DNA from: Eggerthellaceae bacterium
Lineage (GTDB): Bacteria; Actinomycetota; Coriobacteriia; Coriobacteriales; Eggerthellaceae
Direction: 5' to 3'
Assembly (NCBI GenBank): GCA_900754495.1
Contig: CAAEDC010000153.1
Coordinates: forward strand, 1 to 5,053
DNA length: 5,053 nt
How positions within the stretch are numbered: position 1 is the first letter of the stretch; each line of letters starts with the position of its first letter. The position numbers were made by a program, and so were the translations under genes. This document shows positions 4,650 through 5,053 of the stretch, piece after piece. The notes beneath the pieces are model-generated. The model saw nothing but the letters and a program-made list of their open reading frames with translations. It was not told the DNA's origin and did not search any database.

Positions 4650-4758
4650 GGCTCACCTTCCTGCTTGAATCGTCCGGCAGCGCCGGGCGGCGCGCGGGGA
4701 ACGCGGGATCCGCGATCGCGCGGCGGAGGTGCGGCGATCGCTTCGTTTTCTTTCGACA

Positions 4759-4792
4759 ATGATACCGTTCGAATGCTTCCGTTCGATGAACG
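4759..4792 (-). promoter_or_regulatory. Possible gltA promoter with overlapping dyad
   Basis: TATCAT on the minus strand (4759-4764) matches TATAAT at 5 of 6 positions and would start a transcript near 4752, leaving a leader of about 100 bases. No good -35 is present: the 17-base position reads ATCGAA. The -35 area is covered by the inverted repeat CGTTC-GAT-GAACG (4780-4792). A CCGTTCGA half-site occurs twice with a 14-base period (4765 and 4779). This is the arrangement expected for a regulated promoter, but no regulator is identified. Confidence 0.3.
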
Positions 4793-4801
4793 ATACGGCA
4801 A

Positions 4802-4833
4802 CAGGTGCGCTTCGGGCGGAGGAAGCGCGCCTG
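4802..4833. repeat. 12-base-pair stem-loop upstream of gltA
   Basis: CAGGTGCGCTTC (4802-4813) pairs with GAAGCGCGCCTG (4822-4833), one position being a G-U or G-T pair, around an 8-base loop. Neither side carries a U-tract, so it is not a typical terminator. It could be a protein-binding or structural element between the two divergent promoters. Confidence 0.4.
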
Positions 4834-4888
4834 CGCAAGCCTGTCCGCGACACAGCGAGGGAGGCACTGGCAGGTGGAGGCGTATCAG

Positions 4889-4933
4889 AAAAAGAGGGAA
4901 ATTACCCCTTGCGCACCTGTTGGTGCTGGGGTA
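4889..4933 (-). terminator. Possible minus-strand terminator overlapping the tRNA-Leu promoter
   Basis: TACCCC (4903-4908) pairs with GGGGTA (4928-4933), and inside it GCACC-TGTT-GGTGC (4913-4926) pairs perfectly. Read on the minus strand the structure is followed by ATTTCCCTCTTTTTCT, ending in five T residues. It could stop antisense transcription before the gltA promoter. The T-run starts several bases after the stem, which is not ideal, and the dyad may instead be an operator for the tRNA promoter it covers. Confidence 0.28.
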
Positions 4934-4937
4934 TTAT
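4909..4937 (+). promoter_or_regulatory. Promoter of tRNA-Leu
   Basis: TTGCGC (4909-4914) and TATTAT (4932-4937) are separated by 17 bases and match consensus at 3 and 5 of 6 positions. Transcription would start near 4944, about 26 bases before the mature tRNA. The leader contains CGCTTC-TGAT-GAAGCG (4945-4960), a perfect 6-base-pair hairpin just upstream of the RNase P site. Confidence 0.6.
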
Positions 4938-4969
4938 TACAAATCGCTTCTGATGAAGCGCAACGGATT

Positions 4970-5053
4970 GCGGGCGTGGCGGAATTGGCAGACGCGTACG
5001 GTTCAGGTCCGTATGGGGGCAACCCCATGGAGGTTCAAGTCCTCTCGCCCGCA
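4970..5053 (+). tRNA. tRNA-Leu(CAG), body complete to the discriminator base
   Basis: The acceptor stem GCGGGCG (4970-4976) pairs with CGCCCGC (5046-5052), and A5053 is the discriminator, the base expected for leucine. The anticodon stem TACGG/CCGTA encloses loop TTCAGGT with anticodon CAG at 5004-5006, which reads CUG. The class II variable arm is TGGGG-GCAA-CCCCA, followed by the T-arm GGAGG-TTCAAGT-CCTCT. The window ends at the discriminator, so an encoded CCA or a further tRNA cannot be seen. CUG is usually the main leucine codon in high-GC genomes, which fits a dedicated strong promoter. Confidence 0.96.

Larger units (their letters stand above)
4650..4969. other. Divergent control region between gltA and tRNA-Leu
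   Basis: No gene is seen in these 320 bases. The gltA-proximal 90 bases are very GC-rich, with two GCGATCGC octamers (4712-4719 and 4734-4741). The centre holds a possible gltA -10 and GTTCG-type dyads (4759-4792) and a 12-base-pair stem-loop (4802-4813 with 4822-4833, one G-U pair). The right third is AT-richer and carries the tRNA-Leu promoter. Confidence 0.5.

Noticed and set aside
4729..4953. Plus-strand open frame before tRNA-Leu (74 codons)
   Set aside because: No Shine-Dalgarno, composition unlike the true genes, and it runs through the tRNA promoter and several dyads.

Overview
The window looks like core chromosome of a high-GC Gram-positive bacterium. The protein style, the leaderless-type start of tadA and the long GC-rich palindromic spacers suggest an actinobacterium, possibly a gut Coriobacteriia (Eggerthella-like). 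That placement is inferred from gene content and style; no 16S or other decisive marker is present. I see no phage, IS element, transposase, CRISPR array or defence locus. The coding content is ordinary housekeeping, and most of the unusual signal lies in the non-coding spacers.

Layout, left to right. Positions 3-95 hold the C-terminal tail of an unidentified plus-strand gene. The spacer at 96-246 contains a good sigma70-like promoter and, a few tens of bases later, a strong intrinsic terminator with no gene between them, so a very short RNA is possible. A minus-strand cluster follows, transcribed from about 2190 down to 247: tadA (tRNA A34 deaminase), ispE (CDP-ME kinase of the MEP isoprenoid pathway, joined to tadA by an ATGA overlap) and, after a 99-base gap, a small three-helix membrane protein. 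A perfect TATAAT sits seven bases before the tadA ATG, so tadA is probably leaderless. Divergent from tadA lies tRNA-Ser(UGA) at 2313-2400 with an encoded CCA.

Positions 2401-2811 are gene-free and filled with long hairpins, a shared GGGAAGAA-type motif in both orientations, direct repeats and perfect GC palindromes. On the minus strand this is followed by an 83-residue five-cysteine protein (2812-3063) of unknown function. Next come a spacer with a 21-base direct repeat and gltA (citrate synthase, 3303-4649), which has its catalytic residues intact. The last spacer (4650-4969) holds candidate regulatory dyads for gltA and a promoter for tRNA-Leu(CAG), whose body ends exactly at the right edge of the window.

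Functionally, TadA, tRNA-Ser and tRNA-Leu belong to decoding, IspE supplies isoprenoid precursors, and citrate synthase feeds carbon toward 2-oxoglutarate and glutamate. Nothing in the sequence ties these into one new system. The best leads are the candidate short RNA at 163-218, the repeat-hairpin cluster at 2426-2587, and the small cysteine-rich protein.
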